Under the pieces are notes generated by a model that was not told the origin of the DNA, ran no database searches, and worked only from the letters and a program-made list of their open reading frames with translations. From Filimonas effusa (GTDB taxonomy: Bacteria > Bacteroidota > Bacteroidia > Chitinophagales > Chitinophagaceae), in assembly GCF_004118675.1 (NCBI RefSeq), contig NZ_SDHZ01000002.1, positions 558,001 to 622,000 on the forward strand: 64,000 nt of DNA, given 5' to 3'. This document shows positions 17,159 to 25,001 of this stretch, in pieces. A program made the translations under genes and the position numbers. Position 1 is the stretch's first letter; each line of letters opens with the position of its first letter.

Positions 17159-18388
17159 ATGAAAAAGAACACCGTCTCCATCGTGCTTATTGCTGCAGGG
17201 GTTGTATGTGCGAGTAGTTGTAAGCAAAATTCACCTATTGACGACATACCTGGTAATGACACGCTTTATGCGCCGGTAGAAACCAAACCAGCCAATACTG
17301 ATTACAAGCCGGCCTTTACCGGGCAGACGAGGATTGCGGGTGTGAAAACAACAACACCTTATGGCGGGACGGTGCTGTTGGAACAGCTTGACCGGCCCTG
17401 GGGGATCACAAGTTTACCCGATGGCAGATTGCTGATAACAGAGAAAGGAGGTACGCTTCGTATAGCCACAAGCAACGGGCAACTGAGCGCCCGCATACAA
17501 GGGCTGCCTACCGTAAAAGATGAAGGGCAGGGTGGTTTACTTGGTATTACCGTTGACCCTGATTTCGGCAGCAATAAAATGGTTTATTGGGTATTTTCAG
17601 AGCCTTTGCCTGAGGGTAATATTACATCGGTAGCCAAGGGGAAGTTGTCGGCAGATGAAAAAAGTATAGAACAGGCCACTGTTATTTACCGGGCCACTCC
17701 TGCTTACAATGGGACTTTGCATTATGGCGGCAGGATCATTTTTGATAAATCGGGTTATTTATTCGTGAGTACCGGAGAGCGTTCTGATCTTGCTACCCGG
17801 CCTCAGGCACAGGATCTGAATTCGGGGCTTGGTAAAATAGTCAGGATAACCAAGGATGGCCAGCCGGCGCCGGGTAATCCATTTGCGGGTCAGAACCGTC
17901 CGGAGATATACAGTTATGGGCATCGTAATGTGCAGGGTCTTACTTTACATCCAGGCACCGGAGATCTGTGGGAAACGGAATTCGGGCCGAGGGGCGGCGA
18001 TGAAGTTAACCGGGTAGAAGCCAGCAAGAACTATGGCTGGCCAACTATCACGTATGGAATAGAATACGCGGGAGGCAAAGTTGGGCAGGGCATTCAGCAG
18101 CAGGCCGGCATGGAACAACCAGTATATTACTGGGATCCGGTTGTTTCGCCCAGCGGTATTTGTTTTTATACGGGCAGTGATGTTCCGGAATGGAAAAATA
18201 ATTTATTTGCAGCCTGTCTTAGCGGACTTCATGTAGCGCGACTTGTTATCAGGGATAATAAAGTAACCGGAGAAGAGCGGCTACTTGCTGATGAAGGGCA
18301 ACGCTTCAGAGATATCACTATGGGCAAAGACGGTAATTTATATGCTGTAACTGATAACGGCAGACTTTATAAAATTCACAGGAAATAG
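17159..18388 (+). CDS. PQQ-dependent sugar dehydrogenase-like lipoprotein
   Basis: The ATG at 17159 is chosen over a TTG three codons upstream. The 409-residue protein has a lipoprotein signal (IVLIAAGVVCASSC, lipobox ASSC). The mature part is a soluble-glucose-dehydrogenase type beta-propeller: LDRPWGITSLPDGRLLITEK near the start, GGLLGITVDPDFG, NGTLHYGGRIIFDKSG, ARG-containing PEIYSYGHRNVQGL with the catalytic-type histidine, and ETEFGPRGGDEVNRV with GWPTITYG. It would oxidise an aldose or related sugar in the periplasm, if PQQ is available. Members of this superfamily (HHIP-like, sorbosone dehydrogenase-like) vary in substrate. Divergent from the GH2 gene. Confidence 0.9.
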   Translation: MKKNTVSIVLIAAGVVCASSCKQNSPIDDIPGNDTLYAPVETKPANTDYKPAFTGQTRIAGVKTTTPYGGTVLLEQLDRPWGITSLPDGRLLITEKGGTLRIATSNGQLSARIQGLPTVKDEGQGGLLGITVDPDFGSNKMVYWVFSEPLPEGNITSVAKGKLSADEKSIEQATVIYRATPAYNGTLHYGGRIIFDKSGYLFVSTGERSDLATRPQAQDLNSGLGKIVRITKDGQPAPGNPFAGQNRPEIYSYGHRNVQGLTLHPGTGDLWETEFGPRGGDEVNRVEASKNYGWPTITYGIEYAGGKVGQGIQQQAGMEQPVYYWDPVVSPSGICFYTGSDVPEWKNNLFAACLSGLHVARLVIRDNKVTGEERLLADEGQRFRDITMGKDGNLYAVTDNGRLYKIHRK

Positions 18389-18456
18389 GATAGATGCATC
18401 ATTAACGCTTTCCTGATATTTATTCAACGGTTTTAATTCGTGTAAGCAGGAGGCTG

Positions 18457-19698
18457 TTACCAAAAACAGATAAGTTTCTTTTTCAAGTTGATAACAGTTT
18501 TATAGCAACCCAGGAAAGCCGTTCCCAGCAAGCCATTCAGCGGCGCTACTTCTGCGTTATCGTATACAAAGCTGCCCTGTTCGATAGAAGCGGGCATATT
18601 GCTGAATTCAAGCGTTCCTATCAACGCTTTATTGAGAACACCCTGAATGCCATTAGCGGGAACACCTTCCTGTGCGGCAGTTGCAGGATCGATCTGCGAC
18701 ATATATGGCAGCAGTTCATTTTTGCTGCGTGCAAAGAAAACGTTGCTACCTATGCTGCAATCTATTCCCATACGGAAAGGCATATCGCTTATTGTTATTA
18801 CTGCTACCGGCACATGCCTTCTCATTTCAAGCGGCCCCATGTATTTCATAGAGGTGAGGCGGTATTGCTGGCTGATATAGTCGCCGTTGTCATCTGTTTT
18901 TACCAGGATCAACTTACCTGCAGGCAGATCGAACCGCCATTCGAAATCGCGCAGTACGTTATAACCAATCGATCCAAGGAAAGGGAGGCCTTCGGCTTCG
19001 CCGCCTATTCCTTCGTTCATGACGAAAGCGGAGAAGTTAGAGAGCTTCATTCTACCGAGTGTAAAGCCGCTGATCCGGCGGGTTAAGATGCCATCGCCAC
19101 GCACACCGTTTATACTTTCCGTACCGGAGGCCGATACGAGCTGAAGAGAATCGTTAAAGAAAGTTCTGTTGAGGATCATATCCGGGGAGCCGGTATCGAG
19201 CAGGAAGAGGCCTTTACGGCCGTCGGCTTCCGCTTTTACATAAAGCCGTTGCCGGATTGTTATCAGCGGCAGGTGAATGGTATCGGGTGCGGCGAGAATA
19301 CGATTGGCAAGACGGTTGAAGGATGCGCTTTTTACCACATTCAATTCTGTGATACGCCAATGCTGGTTCAGGACGAAATCGGGGTAAGCGGCTTTGCCTG
19401 TTTCGAACATTACTTCCATCTGTACCCGGGTACCGGCTGTATCCTTGTTTATTGTTACGATCTTGTAGGCTTGAACGGCGGGATATTTATCGAGCAGCAA
19501 CGGAATCATTTTCGCATTCATACCTTTTGGCAGGCCGCTGATGCGGCAGCTATCGTGGAGCAATGGCAGGAGGAAACCAGGTTCATGTTTCTTCAATGCT
19601 GCGTAGACACTATCGGCTATATCGGAATAACTTCTATGCTGGCCAAAGGAGGTGGAAAAAGAAGCGCAAAAACAAACGAAAACGAACAGCCATTTCAT
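18457..19698 (-). CDS. Secreted retropepsin-like aspartyl protease with N-terminal NTF2-like part
   Basis: The start at the ATG at 19698 (MKWLFVFVCFCASFSTSFGQ) gives a signal peptide and 413 residues. Residues about 20-130 look like a small NTF2/SnoaL-like unit (VYAALKKHEPGFLLPLLHDS, FVLNQHWRITEL). The rest is a retropepsin-like domain: GLFLLDTGSPDMILN carries the catalytic DTG, and FLGSIGYNVLRDFEWRFDL is the typical hydrophobic second half. A second half-domain is present (VPVAVITISDMPFRMGIDCS to LLGTAFLGCYKTVINL), in which the DTG is replaced by GIDCS-like sequence. Such two-lobe proteins with one intact aspartate are common in Bacteroidetes; their substrates are unknown. Confidence 0.85.
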   Translation of the reverse strand: MKWLFVFVCFCASFSTSFGQHRSYSDIADSVYAALKKHEPGFLLPLLHDSCRISGLPKGMNAKMIPLLLDKYPAVQAYKIVTINKDTAGTRVQMEVMFETGKAAYPDFVLNQHWRITELNVVKSASFNRLANRILAAPDTIHLPLITIRQRLYVKAEADGRKGLFLLDTGSPDMILNRTFFNDSLQLVSASGTESINGVRGDGILTRRISGFTLGRMKLSNFSAFVMNEGIGGEAEGLPFLGSIGYNVLRDFEWRFDLPAGKLILVKTDDNGDYISQQYRLTSMKYMGPLEMRRHVPVAVITISDMPFRMGIDCSIGSNVFFARSKNELLPYMSQIDPATAAQEGVPANGIQGVLNKALIGTLEFSNMPASIEQGSFVYDNAEVAPLNGLLGTAFLGCYKTVINLKKKLICFW

Positions 19699-19726
19699 GT
19701 TACAGGGGTTTAAGGGAAACGCGGGG

Positions 19727-19734
19727 CAAAAGTA
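19727..19734 (-). promoter_or_regulatory. Candidate -7 promoter box for the aspartyl protease gene
   Basis: On the - strand the sequence reads TACTTTTG, matching TAnnTTTG, about 30 bases before the ATG at 19698. No clear TTTG -33 element is seen at the right distance because a hairpin occupies that place. Confidence 0.35.
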
Positions 19735-19746
19735 GATATAAATGAG

Positions 19747-19798
19747 CAGAGCTGCTGATGCATCTGTGTTCAATGCTTCAGCAGCTCTGTTTTTATTT
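19747..19798 (+). terminator. Strong hairpin with + strand T-tract between two - strand genes
   Basis: Perfect 12-bp arms CAGAGCTGCTGA (19747-19758) and TCAGCAGCTCTG (19778-19789), with an inner GCAT/ATGC pairing, are followed by TTTTTATTT on the + strand. It lies downstream of the small cysteine-rich gene and upstream of the aspartyl protease gene, both on the - strand. On the - strand the stem is followed only by a weak, interrupted U-rich stretch. It may end the small gene's transcript inefficiently, or stop antisense transcription. Confidence 0.65.
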
Positions 19799-19812
19799 AC
19801 GATTATCAGCTT

Positions 19813-20208
19813 TTATCCCCTGCCCGGAACAGCCCAATCGAAAGGCTTCACGCAGGGATCGCAGTCGAATTTCAGGACTTTACCGAGGGACTGTCCTTTG
19901 CTTCCTTTCTTTACGAAAACGTAGGCGAGGTCGAGGTATTCTTCTATTTCTTTACCTTGTTCGTCGCGGCCTTTCAATACTACCGAGTAGTATTTGCCAT
20001 CGTCGGTTTGTTTCATAAACACTTCGTTGATGGTAACACGTTTCATTTGGTCGCCATCGCAGCAGCTACACCAAAGGACAGCAACGGCTTCTTTTTTCAG
20101 GTAGGCAACGGCTTTTTCGGCCTGTTCGCGGCTGATCAGGGCCAACTGATCGGCTTTAGCGAGGCTGGTGATGAACAAAAGGCATAAAATGGTAATGCAT
20201 TTTTTCAT
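19813..20208 (-). CDS. Small secreted cysteine-rich protein, function unknown
   Basis: The start at the ATG at 20208 (MKKCITILCLLFITSLAKAD) gives a signal peptide and 131 residues. The mature protein has a striking VLWCSCCDGDQ cluster (CxCC) in the first half and a DCDPC pair close to the C terminus. That makes five cysteines in a short exported domain, so metal binding or disulfide bonding is plausible. The remainder is a beta-rich, lysine/glutamate-rich fold (VTINEVFMKQTDDGKYYSVV). I do not recognise the family. It is flanked by unrelated genes, with an intrinsic hairpin just past its stop. Confidence 0.75.
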   Translation of the reverse strand: MKKCITILCLLFITSLAKADQLALISREQAEKAVAYLKKEAVAVLWCSCCDGDQMKRVTINEVFMKQTDDGKYYSVVLKGRDEQGKEIEEYLDLAYVFVKKGSKGQSLGKVLKFDCDPCVKPFDWAVPGRG

Positions 20209-20291
20209 GGGTAATATTGTTTTTGCGCACAAAAAGCAAATATTATGCCTCATCCCAACCCGATGATCTCAAGCTAGCGGGTGTTGCTGTG

Positions 20292-21539
20292 TTATTGCTG
20301 CACGCATCGGAACCCGAGGTGTTCCATGCCGCTGTCTTCACTGGTTTTCATGCGGCGCGCTACGCGGTAGCCTGAACAGTAGCCATCGTTACAAAGGAAG
20401 GAGCCTCCCCTGATGACCCGTTTAGATGCCAGCGGTTCGTTAGGGTCGCAGGCTTTGACTGGACCGGTGGGGTTCAATACACCTCCGGGTTTGGTCACTG
20501 ACTGATAGTAGCGGCTATCGTAATAATCGGCGCACCATTCCCAGACATTTCCCGCCATATCGTATAAGCCGTATCCATTGGGATCGTATGACCCTACGGG
20601 GGCAGTGTAGTAGTATTGATCGAGCACTTTATTCTGATCGGGAAAATGGCCTTGCCAGGAGTTGGCTTTTGGCTTACCCTGTTCAACGGGTTCGTTGCCC
20701 CAGGGGTAAATATTACCGGTAAGCTTTCCCCTGGCGGCCCATTCCCATTCGGCTTCGGTAGGGAGGCGTTTACCAGCCCATTTACAATAGGCCTGGGCAT
20801 CGTACCAGGAGATGTGGACGACGGGGTAATTTTCTTTTCCTTCGATGGTGCTACCCGGGCCGTGGGGGTGACGCCAGTTGGCGCCGGTTTTCCACTGCCA
20901 CCATTGGCTATAGTCGTTTAACGGGACTTCTGCGGGTGGGGCCACAAAGACCAATGATGCCGGCACGAGCAAGAAGGAATCGGGTTCGGGTGTGCCTGGT
21001 GGTAATTGTTTTTTCAATTCCTTCCAATCGGGTTTTCTTTCTGCGGTGGTAATATAACCTGTTGCGTTTATGAAAGCCTGGAACCGGGCATTGGTGACTT
21101 CCGTGATATCCATCCAGAAGCCATCAACTGTGACTTTGTGTTTGGGATATTCGTCGTCGGCCGCCTGGTTGTTATCGCCTCCCATGCTGAAGCTGCCTCC
21201 TTCAATCCAGACCATGCCGGGGTGGGTGGGGGCATTGTTGTGGGTGGAGGTATTTTGAGGGGTTGTTATATCATGTAGTGTTGTTTGAAAACGGGCAGCG
21301 GTGGCTGGCATGCAGCAAGTGGCGCCGACCGGGGTATCGGCTGAGGTTTGTACTGAGGCATACCTGATCACCGGAGCACAAGGGATTGCTGTAGTTAAAC
21401 GGCCAGCTATTGTGTTAGCGCGTGGTTTCACCGGGTTTGTCCTTATTTCCTGCGGGGAAGGCCCGGCAGATGTAAATCCAAATGCTGTTATAACTACCAG
21501 CGATAATGCAAATCCGAGATGATCCTGATTCCGCCACAT
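20292..21539 (-). CDS. Formylglycine-generating enzyme (sulfatase-modifying factor), exported
   Basis: The 415-residue protein begins with a hydrophobic export signal (FALSLVVITAFGFTSAG). After a low-complexity linker the FGE-sulfatase domain runs from GMVWIEGGSFSMGGDN to the end. Visible hallmarks: DGFWMDITEVTNARFQAFI, SWYDAQAYCKWAGKRLPTEA, EWEWAARG, YDMAGNVWEWCADYY, and the active-site line RGGSFLCNDGYCSGYR with both copper-binding/redox cysteines of true FGE (Cys-x4-Cys). It should oxidise the cysteine in CxPxR of sulfatases to formylglycine, in the periplasm. Two Cys-type sulfatase genes lie directly upstream on the same strand, so the whole maturation system is local. Confidence 0.93.
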   Translation of the reverse strand: MWRNQDHLGFALSLVVITAFGFTSAGPSPQEIRTNPVKPRANTIAGRLTTAIPCAPVIRYASVQTSADTPVGATCCMPATAARFQTTLHDITTPQNTSTHNNAPTHPGMVWIEGGSFSMGGDNNQAADDEYPKHKVTVDGFWMDITEVTNARFQAFINATGYITTAERKPDWKELKKQLPPGTPEPDSFLLVPASLVFVAPPAEVPLNDYSQWWQWKTGANWRHPHGPGSTIEGKENYPVVHISWYDAQAYCKWAGKRLPTEAEWEWAARGKLTGNIYPWGNEPVEQGKPKANSWQGHFPDQNKVLDQYYYTAPVGSYDPNGYGLYDMAGNVWEWCADYYDSRYYQSVTKPGGVLNPTGPVKACDPNEPLASKRVIRGGSFLCNDGYCSGYRVARRMKTSEDSGMEHLGFRCVQQ

Positions 21540-21566
21540 ATTGTTCTTGTTTAAAATTTTATTTTG

Positions 21567-21600
21567 GCGGCTGTATCCATTTTCGATACAGCCGCTTTTG
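21567..21600. terminator. Hairpin between sulfatase gene and FGE gene
   Basis: Perfect 11-bp arms GCGGCTGTATC (21567-21577) and GATACAGCCGC (21585-21595) around a 7-base loop are followed by TTTTGTAT on the + strand and by a weaker AAAATAAAATTTT stretch on the - strand side. The gene-direction (-) U-tract is poor, so it may act as a partial terminator that lowers FGE expression, or mark a processing site. The core arms GGCTGTATC/GATACAGCC are shared with the bidirectional terminator at 49868-49912. Confidence 0.55.
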
Positions 21601-21636
21601 TATATGCCTGTTACAGGGAGCTATTAAAGTAAACCA

Positions 21637-23283
21637 TCAGAACAGGAATCCGCCTGCAGCCTGTTTTTCCTGTTGTTTACTTTTCCTGAACTCTTTCATG
21701 CTTTGCGGTTCTTTGTCTTCCAATGTTGCAAAGTCGACCACTCCGTTTTCTTTAGCCCAGGCGAAGTATTGCACCGACAGGCGGCTGACCACTTCATGAT
21801 TCTCTCTTGCTACGTTTTTGGTTTCACCGGGGTCTTCTTCCAGGTTAAACAATTCCCAGGAATAGGATGGCCATGTTGACACGAGTTTCCATTTACCATC
21901 ACGAACCGCCCTGTTACCAGCCCGTTCCCAGAACAAAGGTTTAGCACGCTGCACTTCGGCATCCTGACCGAACAATACGGGCAGCAGGCTTTTTCCCGGC
22001 AATGCATAGGCATTGGTTCCATTATATGTGGCTGGGTATTTAGCGCCGGCCAGTTCATAAAATGTTGGCGCCAGGTCGATGATATGACCGGTACCTTTCC
22101 TGATGGTTCCTGCGTTTATTTTACCGGGGAACCAGGCGATAAAGGGAGAGTTGATCCCACCTTCGTGCATATCATCTTTAAAGCCAAGGAATGGCGTATT
22201 GGAGAGATAAGACCAGTTCTTGCTTTGTGATTCGTTGGAGCCTGTAGTGCCTACGGGGCCACTGTTGCGGGAAGCACCATGATGCCAGCGGACGAGGTCT
22301 TCGGCAGGAGCGCCATTGTCGGAAACAAAAATGATGAGGGTATTTTCATCGGCACCAATTTCTTTGAGTTTGGCAAGGACAGCTCCCACGCCCTGGTCGA
22401 GACGATCGACCATAGCTGCGAAGACTTCCATCTTTTTCGTCCATAGCTGGCGCTGATCGTAGGAAAGCCGTGCCCAATCGTAGATGTCTTCGTCTTTTAC
22501 AGAAAGGGTGGCATTATTACTGACGATGCCGAGTTGTTTTTGTTTTGCGAAACGTTCCTGGCGCAAGGCATCCCAGCCTTTATCGTATTTGCCTTTGTAT
22601 TTGGCGATGTCTTCGGGTAAGGCTATCAATGGCCAGTGTGGTGCTGTGTATGCGAGATAGAGGAAAAAAGGATGATCATTTTTTGCGGCTTCGTCGAGGA
22701 AGGCCACTGCATTTTTTGTTATGACGTTGGTTTGAAAGTATTCGGGTAAAGGATAGCCGAGGCTATCGGTAAGGACCTTTTTTTCCTGGGGTGCACCGGA
22801 GGCGGCTGCAGCTTCATCGCGGGGATAGACGTATTGAAAACCGCGCTGCCAGGGAAGGCTCACATTCTTGCCCGACACATGCCATTTACCGGAGGTAATT
22901 GTTGTGTAACCGCCTGCTTTCAAGACTTCGGCCAGTGTGAGAGATTGCTGGTTGATATAACCCTGGTAAGCAGGTAATCCCAGGTCATTGGAGAAGTATC
23001 CTACACCTGCTTTGTGCTGGTACTGGCCTGTAAGCAAAGATGCGCGGGTGGGTGCGCAAATTGAATTATTATAGAACTGTTGCAGACGCAGACCATCTTT
23101 TGCCAGGCGATCGAGATTGGGCGTTGCTATTTCTGAGCCATATGCGCCAAGGTCGGAGTAACCGAGGTCATCGGCAACGATGAGGATTATGTTGGGGCGC
23201 TTGTTTTTGGGGTCTTTGGGACCTTCTTTTGCCGCTGCGTTTATGGTGATGGCTGTTAAAGCAGCTATTAAGAGATGTTTCAT
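21637..23283 (-). CDS. Sulfatase, S1 family, Cys-type (copy 1)
   Basis: The start at the ATG at 23283 (MKHLLIAALTAITINAAAKEG) gives a signal peptide and 548 residues. Sulfatase signatures: PNIILIVADDLGYSDLGAYG with the metal-binding aspartates, NNSICAPTRASLLTGQYQ carrying the CxPxR cysteine that becomes formylglycine, SGKWHVSG, PHWPLIALP, IFVSDNGAP with the Asp-Asn metal ligands, and a C-terminal DGKWKLVSTW. It would desulfate a sulfated glycan or ester in the periplasm or at the surface. It follows copy 2 by about 40 bases and is closely similar to it in the N-terminal half, so the pair probably arose by tandem duplication. Confidence 0.95.
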   Translation of the reverse strand: MKHLLIAALTAITINAAAKEGPKDPKNKRPNIILIVADDLGYSDLGAYGSEIATPNLDRLAKDGLRLQQFYNNSICAPTRASLLTGQYQHKAGVGYFSNDLGLPAYQGYINQQSLTLAEVLKAGGYTTITSGKWHVSGKNVSLPWQRGFQYVYPRDEAAAASGAPQEKKVLTDSLGYPLPEYFQTNVITKNAVAFLDEAAKNDHPFFLYLAYTAPHWPLIALPEDIAKYKGKYDKGWDALRQERFAKQKQLGIVSNNATLSVKDEDIYDWARLSYDQRQLWTKKMEVFAAMVDRLDQGVGAVLAKLKEIGADENTLIIFVSDNGAPAEDLVRWHHGASRNSGPVGTTGSNESQSKNWSYLSNTPFLGFKDDMHEGGINSPFIAWFPGKINAGTIRKGTGHIIDLAPTFYELAGAKYPATYNGTNAYALPGKSLLPVLFGQDAEVQRAKPLFWERAGNRAVRDGKWKLVSTWPSYSWELFNLEEDPGETKNVARENHEVVSRLSVQYFAWAKENGVVDFATLEDKEPQSMKEFRKSKQQEKQAAGGFLF

Positions 23284-23323
23284 ATTCCGGGATAATTTGA
23301 TGGTGATCAAAGTTTAAGATGGA

Positions 23324-24994
23324 TCAATTAGCGCGTTTTCGTGCGGGCGTTCCATTTGAGGGCGCGGCATTTGCGGGCGCTACGCTGCTTCTACCCTGCT
23401 GCTGTTGCGGGCGCAGTTTGTTATAATCGACCACGTCATTTGCTGTTGCCCATTGTTTATATTTTTCTTTCAACTGTTGGACTATTTCCGGGTATTTTGC
23501 AGCGAGGTCGGTGTTTTCTGCCCTATCGGTTTCGATATCGTAGAGTTCGTATTTATCGGGCTGATCGGCAGGCGATACCAGTTTCCATTTACCTTCTCTT
23601 ACGGCCCTATTGCCGCCTCTTTCCCAGAACAAAGGTTCTGCGCGGTCTACTTTGTCGGTTTCACCGGTTAACAAGGGCAGCAAGCTTTTGCCTGGCAGTT
23701 TGTTCGCGGCCACTCCGTTATAGCTGGAGGGGTAGGTTGCACCTGCCAACTGGTAGAAAGTCGGGGCCAGGTCGATGAGGTGGGCCGTGCCTGTGGCAAT
23801 GGTGTTGGCCCTGATCTTTTTGGGATACCATGCAATGAAAGGCGCGCTTATCCCCCCTTCGTAAGGTGTGCCTTTGTAGTTACGCAATGGGGAGTTACCT
23901 GTTTGTGACCAGTTGCTGTTCTGCACTTCATAAGAACCGGCAGTACCTACCGGGCCTGTATTCCTAGCGGTGTACAGGCGCAAGTTATTGCCACCCTGGG
24001 CGCCGTTGTCGGAGATGAAAACGATGAGCGTATTATCATCCTTCTTCAACTCTTTGAGTTTATCGAGGAGTTTACCCAGGCTTTGATCTACATGATCTAT
24101 CATGGCTGCATAAACTTCCTGGCGCAGTTGCCAGTATTGCTGTTCATCGTAGGTGAGCTTGTCATATGGTTGTAAAGCGCCGTCATGTTGTGCTATCAGC
24201 TGGGTTTTATCGAATACGCCTTTTGCAATGGCGTTCTGATAGCGTTGTATGCGAAGCGAATCCCAACCGATACTGTATTTGCCCTTGTATTTGGCAATAT
24301 CTTCAGGCAGTGCCTGTAAAGGCCAGTGTGGCGCATTGAAAGCAAGGTACAGGAAGAACGGTTTTTGTTCTTTGTTCTGTTCATCGAGGAAGCCCAGCGC
24401 CTGGTTTGTGATTTCATCGGTCAGGTATTTTCCTTTTTCGAGGTAAAAAGGTTCGTTATTGCGGTACAGGGCAACGTCGGCGTTCTCCTTTTCATTTATT
24501 TCGTAGTAGTTGCTGGCTCCGCCGATGAAACCGAAGGAGCGCTCAAAACCGCGCTGTGCGGGCCATTGGTCTTTATCGTCGCCTACATGCCATTTGCCGG
24601 AAAGAATAGTTGAGTAGCCGGCATTTTTCAACACTTCGGCCAGGGTTAATGATTCTTTATTGAGAAAGCCCTGATAGGCAGGCAATCCAAGGTTTACGTT
24701 GAAATAACCCACACCTGCTTTATGCTGGTATTGTCCGGTAAGCAATGAGGCGCGGGTGGGTGCGCAAATAGAATTGTTGTAGAACTCTTTTAAACGCAGG
24801 CCTTCACCAGCCAGCCTGTCGAGATTAGGCGTCTGAAGATCGAGGGCACCATAGGGGCCGATATCGGAGAAACCAAGGTCATCGACAAGGACGAGGATGA
24901 TATTAGGCCTTTGGGGTTTCTGTGCCCAAAGCGGCAGCGTAGCGCCAATGGCCACTGCCAGCAATACGGATTTGAATGAACGTAATGAGATCAT
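23324..24994 (-). CDS. Sulfatase, S1 family, Cys-type (copy 2)
   Basis: This 556-residue protein has signal peptide LLAVAIGATLPLWAQ and the motifs PNIILVLVDDLGFSDIGPYG, NNSICAPTRASLLTGQ (formylglycine cysteine), GKWHVGDDKDQWPAQRGF, PHWPLQALPEDIAKYKGKY and VFISDNGAQGG. It differs from copy 1 in the central substrate-facing part (RGFERSFGFIGGASNYYE against the copy 1 equivalent) and has a Gln/Pro/Ala-rich C-terminal tail. The two enzymes may therefore attack different sulfate positions. The gene starts 7 bases past the susD stop at 25002. Confidence 0.95.
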   Translation of the reverse strand: MISLRSFKSVLLAVAIGATLPLWAQKPQRPNIILVLVDDLGFSDIGPYGALDLQTPNLDRLAGEGLRLKEFYNNSICAPTRASLLTGQYQHKAGVGYFNVNLGLPAYQGFLNKESLTLAEVLKNAGYSTILSGKWHVGDDKDQWPAQRGFERSFGFIGGASNYYEINEKENADVALYRNNEPFYLEKGKYLTDEITNQALGFLDEQNKEQKPFFLYLAFNAPHWPLQALPEDIAKYKGKYSIGWDSLRIQRYQNAIAKGVFDKTQLIAQHDGALQPYDKLTYDEQQYWQLRQEVYAAMIDHVDQSLGKLLDKLKELKKDDNTLIVFISDNGAQGGNNLRLYTARNTGPVGTAGSYEVQNSNWSQTGNSPLRNYKGTPYEGGISAPFIAWYPKKIRANTIATGTAHLIDLAPTFYQLAGATYPSSYNGVAANKLPGKSLLPLLTGETDKVDRAEPLFWERGGNRAVREGKWKLVSPADQPDKYELYDIETDRAENTDLAAKYPEIVQQLKEKYKQWATANDVVDYNKLRPQQQQGRSSVAPANAAPSNGTPARKRAN

Positions 24995-25001
24995 AAGTTA
25001 A

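Noticed and set aside
16780-17262. Proline/serine/asparagine-rich - strand reading frames over the tandem repeat
   Set aside because: The repeated peptide pattern follows from the 40-bp DNA repeat; the frames overlap the real + strand gene start and show no domain.
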